Assembly (NCBI GenBank): GCA_023428135.1
Contig: JAEYZG010000033.1
Span: 101,648-165,647 of the forward strand
Source of the DNA: Bacteroidota bacterium
GTDB lineage: Bacteria > Bacteroidota > Bacteroidia > Cytophagales > Cytophagaceae
Length of the DNA stretch: 64,000 nt
Direction: 5' to 3'
Shown: piece by piece, positions 25,982-36,994 of the stretch
Numbering within the stretch: the stretch's first letter is position 1
How the letters are laid out: each line of letters begins with the position of its first letter
The notes under the pieces: model-generated
The model's input: the letters and a program-made list of their open reading frames with translations, nothing else
What the model was told of the DNA's origin: nothing
Database searches by the model: none
Translations under genes and position numbers: made by a program

Positions 25982-28294
25982 TTATACATACTCAAGAAGC
26001 TGAAGTTTGAGCATTACAGTAGTACCTGAAGGATGTCCATCCGAAGAATACTCATCTTTTATTCCAACTTCCATATTGGAATGATCTTTTGCATTGAGCA
26101 GTTCCAGCCGGTCGCGGGTAAGGTTCATGGCAACGGATTTATACTCCTTACTTCGGCTTTCATTAATAATTTTGGAAGCCTCTCTGCCAATACCATTATC
26201 ATAGATATAACAATTCAGAAAACCTTCAGATGGGGAAATTGAAATTTTTAATACCCCACCACTGACCTTATGACGCAGACCATGCATGATAGAGTTTTCA
26301 ACATAGGGCTGAATCAACATGGGAGGAATTCCTACCATATCAGACTCTATATCTTTCACTTCTATCTGGTAGGTAAATGAATTCCCCAAACGCATCTGCT
26401 CAAGCTCTATATAGCTCTTCAATGCTTCCAGTTCACTATGCAGACTTACCATTTCTTTAGAAGTATTCTCAAGAATACTTCTCATCAGTCTGGCATAACA
26501 GGCTAGAAACCTGTTTGCCTTATCACTATCATTTGAATTTATAAATCCCTGTATAGAATTAAGAGAATTGAATAAAAAGTGAGGATTCATCTGAGAGCGC
26601 AACAAGCGCTGTTGTATTTCCAGATTTGCAAACTTCAGCTGACTTTCTCTGGCATTCTTTCTCTGGCTATAGTAACCGAAAGCAAGAAAGATAAGAGCAA
26701 GCCCGCCTGAAAAGCCAACTATAATCCATAAACGTTCCTGAGCAGACTTGTTCAATTCAGTCCTTTGCTTTTCAATATCCAGTTCATTCTGCAGATTTTC
26801 TTTAGCAAGTTTATTAAGCTTAACTGCAGTCTTTTGTGTTAGCAGGTCCTGCTCCGACCTGCTCTTCTGAAGCTCCGATATCTCATGTGCTTTCCTTTCA
26901 TTCTCAAGCTCCTTCTGGGTCAGCAACCACATTCTGCTAACCTTTTCTTTATTTAACATTTCATTTTTAAGAGCCATCTTCTGAAGACTATTTTGCTGAG
27001 CAAGCAGCACAATATCCTTTTCTCTTTGTTCAGACAACAGCTTATACTGTTTTAAAACAAGATTGTCAATTTCTTTATTGAGCAATAATTGTTGAATCTT
27101 TGACTCTTTCGTACTTATCAGAGAATCAACTTCAGCCTGCCTGTTCTGAAAAAGCGTTGAGATAAGATTTAAACTATCATTGAGTTTTTTATACTGATCA
27201 TAATAATACTTCTGTTCTTTTGTCTTCCCCTTCTGCTCCATGATTTTGGACCTCATGTAATAACATTGAGAAAGAAGAGATAAATTATTACCGTTTTTAA
27301 TCAGATCTATGGCTATTCGATTATTATCTGACGCTTCGTTATATTTTTTAAACTCAAGCAATGTTGCTGCGAGATAGTTTCTTACTGTGGCTTCTTTTTC
27401 TTTATTTTTATCCACACTTACAAGCTTCAATGCTTCATTCAATGCCATCAATGAAGAATCAAGATCTTTTTTTATATTATAGATAGCACCAATGTTTATT
27501 AATGTTATATAAAGGGAGTCTGTATCTCCGGTTTCAATACTTGTATTCTTAGATTGTTTGAAATAAACCAACGCCTTCTCATAATCAGATTTGAAATTAA
27601 ATAGGTATCCGATATTATTAAGAATGGTAGCCTTTGTATGCTGATCAGTGCTGTTAGTAACAAGGTCAAATTGCTTAAACTCCATTAAAAGCGCATTGTC
27701 ATAAGCATGGCGTTTTAAAAAAATGTCGCTTTTTTTCTTGTAGACCTTTTGAAGAAATACAAGATCTTTAAAAGAACTTAATTCAATTGCTTTATCATAT
27801 TCAATTAATGCCAGATCAGTCTGATTGAGGTGCGCATAGATATCTCCTTCAGCTTCTTTTATACCTTTTCTAAACTCAGGATCAACAGAGGTACTGTCTG
27901 CGAGCTTGTAGTATTCCAGACTTTTTTTATATCCACCCCAATCATGGTAAAGATCTCCCAGTGCCTTTAACACTTCTGATTTCTTACCAACATTTTTATC
28001 AAAAATTTTCAGAGAAGTAAAAAGGTATTCTAAAGCTACGAGATAACTGCCGTTTTTCTGAAATACTTTCCCGATAATAAAACTACTTTCTCCTTTTAAT
28101 AAAGTATCTTCTTTGGCTACAGCATTATCATATACTATTCTTGCTTTATCCAGCGCCTGGGCGAATTTCCTTTCCTGCAAATCTTTTTGAGCGTCTAAAA
28201 GCAGTTGATTTTCAAATACACTTTGAGCAAAAGCCTGACTACAAGTAAAGGCAAAACAAAATGCCAAAAAAAATTTGAAGAAACCAGTCCTCAT
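25982..28294 (-). CDS. LytS-type sensor histidine kinase with TPR sensor region
   Basis: A 770-residue membrane kinase. Signal peptide (1-24), about 350 residues of tetratricopeptide-like helical repeats outside the membrane, a long coiled coil (about 390-520), a transmembrane helix at 522-543 and a cytoplasmic His_kinase domain. The phospho-accepting H572 is in SQMNPHFLFNSLNSIQGF. The ATPase part shows PPMLIQPYVENSIMHGLRH and YDNGIGREA. It pairs with the LytTR regulator whose stop codon overlaps its start (TGATG). The pair lies beside the pectin-degrading genes and may sense their products. Confidence 0.93.
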   Translation of the reverse strand: MRTGFFKFFLAFCFAFTCSQAFAQSVFENQLLLDAQKDLQERKFAQALDKARIVYDNAVAKEDTLLKGESSFIIGKVFQKNGSYLVALEYLFTSLKIFDKNVGKKSEVLKALGDLYHDWGGYKKSLEYYKLADSTSVDPEFRKGIKEAEGDIYAHLNQTDLALIEYDKAIELSSFKDLVFLQKVYKKKSDIFLKRHAYDNALLMEFKQFDLVTNSTDQHTKATILNNIGYLFNFKSDYEKALVYFKQSKNTSIETGDTDSLYITLINIGAIYNIKKDLDSSLMALNEALKLVSVDKNKEKEATVRNYLAATLLEFKKYNEASDNNRIAIDLIKNGNNLSLLSQCYYMRSKIMEQKGKTKEQKYYYDQYKKLNDSLNLISTLFQNRQAEVDSLISTKESKIQQLLLNKEIDNLVLKQYKLLSEQREKDIVLLAQQNSLQKMALKNEMLNKEKVSRMWLLTQKELENERKAHEISELQKSRSEQDLLTQKTAVKLNKLAKENLQNELDIEKQRTELNKSAQERLWIIVGFSGGLALIFLAFGYYSQRKNARESQLKFANLEIQQRLLRSQMNPHFLFNSLNSIQGFINSNDSDKANRFLACYARLMRSILENTSKEMVSLHSELEALKSYIELEQMRLGNSFTYQIEVKDIESDMVGIPPMLIQPYVENSIMHGLRHKVSGGVLKISISPSEGFLNCYIYDNGIGREASKIINESRSKEYKSVAMNLTRDRLELLNAKDHSNMEVGIKDEYSSDGHPSGTTVMLKLQLLEYV

Positions 28295-29031
28295 CAGTTA
28301 TTGAATAAGTATTTTAAGAATACATCTTTGCGACGTCTTGAAACTTCAACTCTGGCTCCATCTTTCATAATCACCTGACTATCTTTTGGAAGATATCTTT
28401 CAACAAATTCTAGGTTAATCAGATGAGATTTATGAATTCTAAGAAACTTAGAACCTGACAACAATTCGTCAAATTCCTTAAGTGTTTTAGATACCAGCTG
28501 CGGTTGGTGGTTCTTCAGATAAAAAATTGTATAATTCCCATTTGCTTCACACCGGATTATCTCGCTTACTTCTGCAACAAAAAATTCATCTTTGGATGGA
28601 AGGACAATTTTCTCATTTCCATTTTTGTTCTTTTGAAGAATTTTAATTTTGTTGGCCATTGATTCATTAGAAACCTTAACAGACTTATCTACAGCCTGAA
28701 CCAGCAAATCCGGATCGACAGGCTTCAAAAGATAATCCAACGCACAAAAACGGAAAGCTTTTATAGCATAATGATCAAATGCAGTCACAAAAATCACCTG
28801 AAAGGTTGGCTCATCCGGCAGTTGCTGAAGTATATCGAACCCCACTCCATCCTTCATCTCCACATCTAAAAAAACGAGGTCTGGATTATTTTTTTCAATG
28901 GCATGAAGCCCGGAAACCACCCCATGAGCAAAATCAACTACATTAATATCAGGACAATACCTATTCAACAATCCCCTTAATGCCTCGACACTGGTAAGTT
29001 CATCATCTATTATTATAGCTGACTTATTCAT
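28294..29031 (-). CDS. LytTR-family response regulator
   Basis: A 245-residue regulator. The receiver domain (1-120) has the acidic pair D9-D10, phospho-acceptor D56 in DLVFLDVEMKDG and the conserved Lys in DYLLKPVD. The C-terminal LytTR DNA-binding domain (about 140-245) shows VAEVSEIIRCEANGNYTIFY and FLRIHKSHLINLEFV. It is translationally coupled to the LytS-type kinase. It is divergent from the TonB-dependent receptor gene across 121 bases, so that shared region is a likely place for control, although no clear repeat pair was found there. Confidence 0.95.
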   Translation of the reverse strand: MNKSAIIIDDELTSVEALRGLLNRYCPDINVVDFAHGVVSGLHAIEKNNPDLVFLDVEMKDGVGFDILQQLPDEPTFQVIFVTAFDHYAIKAFRFCALDYLLKPVDPDLLVQAVDKSVKVSNESMANKIKILQKNKNGNEKIVLPSKDEFFVAEVSEIIRCEANGNYTIFYLKNHQPQLVSKTLKEFDELLSGSKFLRIHKSHLINLEFVERYLPKDSQVIMKDGARVEVSRRRKDVFLKYLFNN

Positions 29032-29152
29032 ATTATTACCTTATATTTATAATTTGTAAGAAAGAAGTAAGAAACATAACCAAGATAACATTTTTTTTAC
29101 ATCTTTATATTACCGACTTCATATAGTATTTCCCAACAGCATAGTCACTAAC

Positions 29153-31657
29153 ATGCGATTAAAATGTATTATTCTAAGTTTATGCCTATTGGTCAGCTAC
29201 ACTATGGCAGCTCAGGATATAAGCTTTGAGAAGAAGGTAATTTCAATTGAAGAACTCCTAGACTCCACAGTATCAATTGGTTCATTCCTGGACCTTGACA
29301 TCAGGCATTCTCCGGTAAGTATCTCCGTTATCACTGCTGATCAGATTCAAAATTCAGGAGCAAGACATTTATCTGAATTACTGGAAATATACGTCCCTGG
29401 TTTTCAATACATGTACAATAAATGGAATGGTATCATTTGGGGAATGCGTGGAGTAACAGCGGACAGAAATACCAAATTTATCTTTCTGGTAAATGGCCAT
29501 AAGATGAATACTGAATCAAGAGATGGAGCATTTTCAGAACTTAACCTTGGTTTTTTATCCGACCTTGAGAAAGTTGAAGTACTTAGAGGACCTTCCGGAC
29601 TTGTTTATGGATCTGGCTCTATCGGTGGAGTTATCAACCTTGTTACCAAGAGATATATTCAGGATAAAAGATTACTGGAAGCTGGTATAGAAACATGGAG
29701 CCTGAAAACCGGAGGTACAACAGATAATTTTTCGGTTTCAGAAAAACTTAATAATGGCGGCACCATACAACTTTATGGTGGAATAAAATGGTCTCAGGGA
29801 AGTGGTATGGAAACACCACATATTTATGGAAGACCTTCCTGGCCTTCGCCTCAGACAAGAGCTGATCATCCGACAACAGGTATACCAGCCACAGGCAGCA
29901 GCTGGGACACTCCTGGCAATTTTATCTTTTCTACAGATTATCAGATTAAAAACTGGAGAGCATATGCCCGAGTCACTCATCAGGTTACCAATGCTGCAGG
30001 AATGTTTGTCCTTGACCCCTGGCCTGAGATAGCAGGAGTACCAGACTCCACAGCTTCCCCCAGAATGGTAGATGGTAAACTTGTAAGCCCGCTTGGCTTT
30101 TGGGGGCAAACAGAAGGTAATGGCAATAACAGAAGACAATATAAACTGAGCAATATCACCATTCAGATCAATAAAGATATAAAGCTTAATAAAAATCCTA
30201 TCAAACTGAATTGCGGTGTGGATCTGGTTTCCAGCAAAATTACAGTTCAAAAGCTTCCCGCATACAACAGCGTTGCTCATGAAGAAATAAAAGAAATTGA
30301 AGCATTCGGAGAAAGAAGATTTAATCTGACCGGCACTTACATTATAAACAGAAAATCCTTTCAGATAGCGACAGGTATAGACAGCAGAATGTTCGTTTTC
30401 GGAAAAGACCTTGCCGGTAAAAATTCTCAGCAGGAAAAAGCAAACCATCCTATTATTGCAAATGTAATATACTTCAATCAGGCGTTTTTCTCAGAAGGTG
30501 TATTTTTCCCTGATCCTAAAATAATGCTGGACATGGGTATCCGATATGATCTGCATACACGCACTGTCAATATAGGCGGATTCATCAATTCAAGATTGGG
30601 AATGGTATATACTATTAACCAGAACAGCAATATCAGACTTACCTATCAATCCTCCGGAAACAATGGAAGTGCCGACAATTATGAGCCCAACAGAAATATA
30701 TTCAATGACCAGGGAGAACCATACCAGGAGCCACATTATGAAGTACCTACTGTAAAGCCTAATGAAAACTCAACACCTATCGAACCTGTAAGTACCAGAG
30801 AACTAAGAGCTCTTAAACCTGAGAAAGCTTATTCATGGGAACTATCTAGTCTTTATGAAAAAAAGAACTTAAGAGTCCATGCTTCTGTATCTTACAATAC
30901 CATCAAAGATTTGTTTGCCTGGAATCAGGCTTCGTTCCGAGTGATCAATATAGGAAAATACCACTTTGCAAACGGTGAAATAGAATTACAATATAACATC
31001 GGAAAACTCTCTATAGGCCTTAACCATGTCATAAGCAGGCTGGTCAATACAGATGTTCTTAAAGAAGGAAAACAAATGGACAAACTGGTTTTTAAAGACA
31101 ATGAATACAGCACCAAAATCATTGACGGACAAACCTATTATTATCCTGTTGTATTAAAAAACAAGCAAGGCCAAGATTCTACGACTAAATTTACGATCAA
31201 CCCTGTATCAGATGGCATATCTATTGATGGAAAAAATTTCCTTAACCTTGCTTCAAATGTATCTAAAGCATATATAGACTTCTCCTTCAGCAGATGGTTC
31301 TCTGTTCATTCTGACTGGCGATTATTTTGGGGACTCAGAGGAAGAAGCGACATTATCAATTATAAATCAGAAGGTTCCGATGTACTAAAAGACTACTCCA
31401 AATACTACCAATACAACAGCACCTATCCATATCTTGATTTGGATAGAAGACTGATTGTTAAATGGAACATAGGGTTAAAACTAGCTTTAAAAAACTCCAT
31501 GTTTCAGTTATTCATTTACGACATTCTTTCTCCTCAATCATCTTCTAATAATTTACATTCAATCAGGTGGCAGCAAATGTCTGACCCAAAAGTACAGACT
31601 GATCTATACAGTTATGACTTCAGGTCCTATGCACTAAAGGTTACTTTCTTTTTTTAA
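29153..31657 (+). CDS. TonB-dependent outer-membrane receptor
   Basis: An 834-residue outer-membrane transporter. Signal peptide (cleavage near MAAQD), then a plug domain (about 45-165) with SPVSISVITADQIQNSGARH, RGVTADRNTKFIFLVNGHK and VEVLRGPSGLVYGSGSIGGV. A beta-barrel follows, ending in aromatic YALKVTFFF. It imports a substrate powered by TonB/ExbBD. There is no N-terminal carboxypeptidase-like domain and no SusD partner gene, so it is not a classical SusC. Placement between the sensor pair and pectin/arabinan enzymes suggests oligosaccharide uptake, but siderophore- or vitamin-type substrates remain possible. Confidence 0.92.
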   Translation: MRLKCIILSLCLLVSYTMAAQDISFEKKVISIEELLDSTVSIGSFLDLDIRHSPVSISVITADQIQNSGARHLSELLEIYVPGFQYMYNKWNGIIWGMRGVTADRNTKFIFLVNGHKMNTESRDGAFSELNLGFLSDLEKVEVLRGPSGLVYGSGSIGGVINLVTKRYIQDKRLLEAGIETWSLKTGGTTDNFSVSEKLNNGGTIQLYGGIKWSQGSGMETPHIYGRPSWPSPQTRADHPTTGIPATGSSWDTPGNFIFSTDYQIKNWRAYARVTHQVTNAAGMFVLDPWPEIAGVPDSTASPRMVDGKLVSPLGFWGQTEGNGNNRRQYKLSNITIQINKDIKLNKNPIKLNCGVDLVSSKITVQKLPAYNSVAHEEIKEIEAFGERRFNLTGTYIINRKSFQIATGIDSRMFVFGKDLAGKNSQQEKANHPIIANVIYFNQAFFSEGVFFPDPKIMLDMGIRYDLHTRTVNIGGFINSRLGMVYTINQNSNIRLTYQSSGNNGSADNYEPNRNIFNDQGEPYQEPHYEVPTVKPNENSTPIEPVSTRELRALKPEKAYSWELSSLYEKKNLRVHASVSYNTIKDLFAWNQASFRVINIGKYHFANGEIELQYNIGKLSIGLNHVISRLVNTDVLKEGKQMDKLVFKDNEYSTKIIDGQTYYYPVVLKNKQGQDSTTKFTINPVSDGISIDGKNFLNLASNVSKAYIDFSFSRWFSVHSDWRLFWGLRGRSDIINYKSEGSDVLKDYSKYYQYNSTYPYLDLDRRLIVKWNIGLKLALKNSMFQLFIYDILSPQSSSNNLHSIRWQQMSDPKVQTDLYSYDFRSYALKVTFFF

Positions 31658-31807
31658 GTAACATTCATTATCTTTCCTAAAGCTGACCTAACATCTTAAA
31701 GAAAGGAACAGATATCGCCTTCATAAATATTCGTTCATTATGAATTCCCAATAAATGAATATTTACTTATTTTCACTTCAAATTCAATTGGCAATACTAA
31801 TAAGGGG

Positions 31808-34612
31808 TTAATATATAATAATTTTATTACCTCCTACCACATAAAGCCCTTCACTCAATCCATTAATCTGGTTTACCCCTTTATTGTACTTAATTCTTCC
31901 AAATGATTTTCCTTCTACATTATAAATCTCCACTTCTCCAGAGTCCGGAGCATTGATATAAAGCACTTTTCCAAAAGAGTAAATGTTAGTAGCGTTTAAT
32001 ATATCCTGAGCTTTTGTCTGTCCTGTGACTACATCAGAACCTTCAAAAGATATTTTCTCAACAACAAAAAAATCCTGCATGCTTTCTTCCCCTGTAAACC
32101 CAAACGACATAGGTGTTGTAGGAGCGCCAGTCTGAACCACCTGGTAATTATACACCTTTCCATCTCTTGCTGTAATATTGGCCTTATAAATAACAGTAGA
32201 ACCACTTCTGGAGATTCTTAACTCGACATTAGCACCTGTCATAATTGAAACAAAATTATTCCAGTTCCAATCATAGCTGTAAGCTAAACTTCCGAAGACA
32301 TCCATAGCATAAGCATCTGCACGGATAAGCATCGTACTGCCACCGGAAATAGCACGAATGATATAATTATCCCAATTATCAGTGCTTACTGGATTGTGGT
32401 AATTATTAAACTTATAAACCAGCTCAAAATCGCCTGTAACACTGGTTGTATTTCCTTTTACTGAATTAAATGGAACTATATATGTTCCATCATCATTGGT
32501 AGTTCCCACAACTTCACGAGCTCCCAATTGCGCAACTGAAACCTTTTTAACATCCAAATAACAGGTTTCTCCTCCCAGGTATACATCTACTGCGCTCACA
32601 GGAGCGTTAGTTGAAGTACATGAATAAACCAATGCAGAATCAACATAAGAAAATATATTAATACTAGTCCCAAGCCTGGACACTTTCAGCCTTACCTTTT
32701 TATTTTTATAAACATCCTTAAAATGTGACCAATCCCAAGTATATAAATGTTTGACTGTGGCCCCCGTAAATGTTCCTACAGACCAGGCATCAGCTCTTAA
32801 ATGCCAGGTCTCTGAACTGGTCTTTATTGCAATGGCCCAGTTATGCCAGTTTTCAGAAGCCTGAGTATAATTGTCAAACACATATTCTATCTCAAAATCT
32901 CCATTAACTGACTGTTTGTTAAATTTATTATAATCATCCCAAGTCAGGGAATATTGCCTGTCTCCGACTATAAGAGACTGGCCTTTATAATGAGTTGTAG
33001 ATATTGTAGCTGTATTAGTTCTTTTATACCCCCACAAACACCTTTCATTATCTGAGTTCATAGCCGTAAATGCAACTGTTCTGGTAGACAAGCCATCCAT
33101 GAGTTGTTCGCATACTACTCCTTTAAAAGTGCCTGCATTAGTGGTCAGGGTAATATAATGCTTCCCGGAAGCAAAATTATAAGTCCAAGTACCTGTATAT
33201 ACACCGGTCACTGTGCCATCAGCATTAACATACATTTCTTCTTCAAGATTACTCTTGAGTTTTGCATAATCAACAGAATTATGAGTAATCACGCTGTATC
33301 TCCCTGTAATATCTTCTTTGTTGTGCTCCGATTTAGTAAGACCAAAACCAACTCTATATTCAAAGGGAGCAGCTAAAGGCCATCCATTTTCATTAAAAAA
33401 AAGCTGATGTACTTCTACATTATGCCAGGCTGTACCATTATCAAACTTTGTATGATACACCATATAAGCAGATCCATCCTCATCTCTTAACACAGAATTA
33501 TGCCCTTGAGCTACATTGGCCATATTCCACCAGTTATACTTATAATTCTGCATGATCGGCATTCCATATTGAGTATTATTTCCATAGTTAAAAATGTATC
33601 TATCAAAAACCGCATTATCACCGGTTACATCCGTATATTGTCCATCTATCGTACTTGAGCGGAAAACTCTCATCGTATAACCACCCTCAGGAGAGTAGAA
33701 TCCCATAGATATGAACATATAATAATAACCGGTGCCATTTGCATCCTTTAAATAACATATGTAAGGACCTTCTCCTGAAACATAATATCCACCGGCAATG
33801 TGCAAGCCCATATAGGGATCAAAGCGAAGACGATTGCCATTCCAAACTGGACTGTTTCCTAATCCATAATTATAGGAATAATCACGAAGACCTGTTTGCT
33901 CATTGAGTTTTAAAAGGAAGATCCCGCCTGACCAGGAACCATATACCAGCCATAATTTCCCTGATTCGTCATACAAAACAGAAGGATCTATACAACTTAC
34001 CGCGTAGGTATTATCCCATTTCCCTGCATTATCAAGATAGCGACCATCAACTGTTGATGTTCCTGCCACTTTTGCATAATCCGTCCTTCCGATACTGACA
34101 GAACTATTCGTAAATCCACCATGTACTGCTGCCCCCACTCTTTCATATGGCCCCTCAATTTTACTTGAGGTAAATAATATAATGGAGGATTTAAATTCGT
34201 TCCCGGACAAGGAAAAATACATTGTCCATTTACCCAAAGCCTTGTTATAAATAACATCAGGCGCCCAGAGATTTTCTTTAACGCTTTCAGAAGTTGTATG
34301 TCCGGCATAGTCTGCTTCACTTTTCACCAACTGGTAATAATTGCCCGTAGTTGTACCATTGATTGAAAAAGAAGGCGTAAAAGCTGTCCAGTTGATCATA
34401 TCTCTGGAATAGGCTGCTCCAACCTGGGTTCCAAAAATATAGTAATACTTTGTGCGACTACCTGCTGCGTCATTGGATGGATAAGAATTACCATTTGCAT
34501 CCTTATATACGATCACGATAGAGGGATCATGAACAGGAACTGTAGCGGCCTTGGCAAGCCTGATCACAAACAAACTTACAGCGAGAATAAAATAAACGAA
34601 TGTTTTTATCAT
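31808..34612 (-). CDS. GH43 endo-arabinanase-like enzyme with T9SS sorting domain
   Basis: A 934-residue secreted enzyme. Signal peptide (1-22), then a five-bladed GH43 propeller (about 25-425) with catalytic-type acids D29 (VHDPSIV), D209 (CIDPSVLYDESG) and E281 (SGEGPYICYL). A GH43 C-terminal beta domain follows (about 430-530; DITGRYSVITHNSVDYAKL), then two LamG-like beta-sandwich segments (about 535-690 and 705-860) that resemble each other and may bind carbohydrate. The C-terminal T9SS signal ends VVGGNKIIIY. The layout fits endo-alpha-1,5-arabinanases, which cut arabinan side chains of pectin. It is followed leftwards only by the convergent receptor gene. Confidence 0.9.
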   Translation of the reverse strand: MIKTFVYFILAVSLFVIRLAKAATVPVHDPSIVIVYKDANGNSYPSNDAAGSRTKYYYIFGTQVGAAYSRDMINWTAFTPSFSINGTTTGNYYQLVKSEADYAGHTTSESVKENLWAPDVIYNKALGKWTMYFSLSGNEFKSSIILFTSSKIEGPYERVGAAVHGGFTNSSVSIGRTDYAKVAGTSTVDGRYLDNAGKWDNTYAVSCIDPSVLYDESGKLWLVYGSWSGGIFLLKLNEQTGLRDYSYNYGLGNSPVWNGNRLRFDPYMGLHIAGGYYVSGEGPYICYLKDANGTGYYYMFISMGFYSPEGGYTMRVFRSSTIDGQYTDVTGDNAVFDRYIFNYGNNTQYGMPIMQNYKYNWWNMANVAQGHNSVLRDEDGSAYMVYHTKFDNGTAWHNVEVHQLFFNENGWPLAAPFEYRVGFGLTKSEHNKEDITGRYSVITHNSVDYAKLKSNLEEEMYVNADGTVTGVYTGTWTYNFASGKHYITLTTNAGTFKGVVCEQLMDGLSTRTVAFTAMNSDNERCLWGYKRTNTATISTTHYKGQSLIVGDRQYSLTWDDYNKFNKQSVNGDFEIEYVFDNYTQASENWHNWAIAIKTSSETWHLRADAWSVGTFTGATVKHLYTWDWSHFKDVYKNKKVRLKVSRLGTSINIFSYVDSALVYSCTSTNAPVSAVDVYLGGETCYLDVKKVSVAQLGAREVVGTTNDDGTYIVPFNSVKGNTTSVTGDFELVYKFNNYHNPVSTDNWDNYIIRAISGGSTMLIRADAYAMDVFGSLAYSYDWNWNNFVSIMTGANVELRISRSGSTVIYKANITARDGKVYNYQVVQTGAPTTPMSFGFTGEESMQDFFVVEKISFEGSDVVTGQTKAQDILNATNIYSFGKVLYINAPDSGEVEIYNVEGKSFGRIKYNKGVNQINGLSEGLYVVGGNKIIIY

Positions 34613-34739
34613 CTTTTGTCTATTATGCTAACTGGAAATACAATTTCAGGCACCTATAGGTAACAACATTATTAAAAAAAATATAGAATTTATTATTCAA
34701 AACCGATGAATACTGAATTTTAACAATCAATTATACTAA

Positions 34740-34776
34740 AAAAGAAGAGGCTCCCCCTTTAAGACAGCCTCTTTTA
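34740..34776 (-). terminator. Terminator of the first pectate lyase gene
   Basis: AAGAGGCT (34745-34752) pairs with AGCCTCTT (34766-34773); on the minus strand the stem is followed by CTTTTTT. It lies 44 bases beyond the stop of the pectate lyase gene at 34820. Confidence 0.8.
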
Positions 34777-34819
34777 GATAAATGAAAATATGTTTTTTTA
34801 CTATTTTACTGGTATAACC

Positions 34820-36994
34820 TTATTCTTTTATGATAAAAACTGTGCTATTAAAAGAATCTCCGAAAACCTTAATCAAATAAAGTCCTTTATTCAAGCCATT
34901 ACCTATCTCCGCCTTATTATTGGCATTTCCAACCATGATTAACGCTCCTTTGCTATCAAATACCTGGTAATTAAATTGCCCCGGATAACAGATAGCTGTA
35001 TTGTCAGTGAACGGATTTGGATAGGCTTTCACTTCATTCAGAGTACTAACATCTTTAATATCAGTAACAGTGCAGGGATCTTCAGAAATGGAAACAGTTG
35101 CAGAAGTTACTATACAACCATTTACATTTGTAACAATTACCCCATAAGATCCTTTTGAAACAGCAATATAGCTTGTACCTGTCCCAACCCGTGTATTCTC
35201 TCTTTTCCAAACATATGAAGTACCCGATGCAGCCACTAATTTCAAATCCATTCCCGGACATATAACGGTATTGCCATCGTAGCTCAATAAGCTGTTTTTG
35301 ACCGTAACCTTACCACTGCTTCCAATAAAAGAAGGACGGCTATTACTTGTATAGGAACCCAATAATACATTTTCATCACCAAACACTGCAACATCACTAC
35401 TAAAGTCTTTATCCAGATCAATTCCTCCTGTATTCTCAACCTTTAAAGAATATATACTTGCACCTGTTGCCTCTATATCAAGTCTGGCACCTGACTTTAC
35501 CTGCACACCACACGTTCCCAAACCATTTACAGATCGAACCTGTAATTTACCTTCACTAACAATCCAGTTTCCCTTAAAATTGCTGGCAGTACTATTCACA
35601 CGCAATACACCAACACTTGTTTTGGTTAGGTCATAATTACCGGTGATTGTTCCATTCAGCGTAAATACCGTCGCAGCTGCTGAACCAGCCATAAGTACAG
35701 ATGGAGCCTCCACTTTAATATTTGAAGTAAGCGCAAACTCCGGGTTACTTGTAAATACCTTTAAAGCACCACCATGCAAGCGGATATCATTAGCTGTGGA
35801 ATTGCCATTCACCAGCCTTAAGATACCATTTACTTCCACAGTTATTGGCGCTGTATGATTTAAGTCAGTAATCTGCACTTCACCTGTTCTGATGATCACC
35901 GTATCAATTTTCGTAGGAACTGCTTTAGGTGACCAGTTGTTGGTATTTGTCCAGGCAAAGTTGCCGCTGTTTTCATAGTTATAAATATACTTTTTAGGTT
36001 TATCCGGAATTATGACAGTTCTGATTTTACCTACACCAGCATATTTCGGAACGACAGTCTTCACATCTGCTGTAGTTGATGTAAGCACATGGGAATACTT
36101 GTATGCAATATTAGCGTTACAACTTGCCGGATAAGCTCTTGAGGTACGCGAAACTTCTATATTATCAATTCTCTCTGTTTTTCCTGGTGCATCTGTTGGG
36201 GTATAAATTGAATAATGCAATGCTTCGTAATAATTCTTTTCAACGCGAACACATGTATTGGCCCTTATTTCAGTGGCATCCTGAGCTCCGACAATATAGT
36301 TATTAAAAAAGTGTCCAACTGAACCACGATACATTGGCACTCGCAATTTCACCTTATTATAATAATTATGATGTAACGTTACTTTCCTGTCAGCATATAA
36401 ATCATCATCAGCGGCTCCTACAAGCCCACCTTTATGATGATCATGAAAATAACACCATGAAATCGTGATAAAGCCCGTTTGCTGTTTAATATCCAAAAGT
36501 CCATCATACTTATCTTTATTTGTTTGAACATTAGGATCTTCAGAATATATCTCACAGTGATCTATCCAGATATTTTTACTTGTACCATAAATTGATATAC
36601 AATCGCCTCCATTTATATTGCCAGGATTGGATGCACCTACTAAAGTAATTTTAAGATTTTGTATGATTATGTTATTCTGACTTCCAATACCGAGTCCGAT
36701 GCCACTTAAAAATGCAGTACTGCCTTCTCCGATGATGGATTTATTTGATTTAACATTTATTGCACCTCCGGAACTTCCGTTGGAGATAGTTCCTTTCACC
36801 ATTATAACATAAGGGGGTGAACTCTCTGCATAGGATTTTAACTGAGCATAAGTTGTGGCCGTTACGGTAGTACCACCTTGTCCTCCTTTTGTACCTCCAT
36901 TTTCAGTAGCAAAACCTACAAGCGAAAAATCAGGAGTTTGGGCGAATGATTGAATACAAAGAATTAGCGCGGTTATTAAAGTATACTTTTTCAT
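34820..36994 (-). CDS. Pectate lyase (PL1) with beta-helix/PATR-like module and T9SS domain
   Basis: A 724-residue secreted lyase. The ATG at 36994 gives a clean signal peptide (MKKYTLITALILCIQSFAQ). The PL1 parallel beta-helix spans about 20-340. Conserved blocks are IWIDHCE (142-148), YDGLLDIKQ with calcium-type Asp, and KLRVPMYRGSVGHFFNN with the likely catalytic R218. A module of about 250 residues then carries an autotransporter-associated repeat-like motif (VNSTASNFKGNWIVSEGKL), followed by an Ig-like segment (SYVWKRENTRVGTG) and a T9SS sorting domain (VKAYPNPFTDN). It would cleave polygalacturonate by beta-elimination outside the cell. The C-terminal part is shared with the neighbouring lyase at 37254-39731. 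Confidence 0.92.
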   Translation of the reverse strand: MKKYTLITALILCIQSFAQTPDFSLVGFATENGGTKGGQGGTTVTATTYAQLKSYAESSPPYVIMVKGTISNGSSGGAINVKSNKSIIGEGSTAFLSGIGLGIGSQNNIIIQNLKITLVGASNPGNINGGDCISIYGTSKNIWIDHCEIYSEDPNVQTNKDKYDGLLDIKQQTGFITISWCYFHDHHKGGLVGAADDDLYADRKVTLHHNYYNKVKLRVPMYRGSVGHFFNNYIVGAQDATEIRANTCVRVEKNYYEALHYSIYTPTDAPGKTERIDNIEVSRTSRAYPASCNANIAYKYSHVLTSTTADVKTVVPKYAGVGKIRTVIIPDKPKKYIYNYENSGNFAWTNTNNWSPKAVPTKIDTVIIRTGEVQITDLNHTAPITVEVNGILRLVNGNSTANDIRLHGGALKVFTSNPEFALTSNIKVEAPSVLMAGSAAATVFTLNGTITGNYDLTKTSVGVLRVNSTASNFKGNWIVSEGKLQVRSVNGLGTCGVQVKSGARLDIEATGASIYSLKVENTGGIDLDKDFSSDVAVFGDENVLLGSYTSNSRPSFIGSSGKVTVKNSLLSYDGNTVICPGMDLKLVAASGTSYVWKRENTRVGTGTSYIAVSKGSYGVIVTNVNGCIVTSATVSISEDPCTVTDIKDVSTLNEVKAYPNPFTDNTAICYPGQFNYQVFDSKGALIMVGNANNKAEIGNGLNKGLYLIKVFGDSFNSTVFIIKE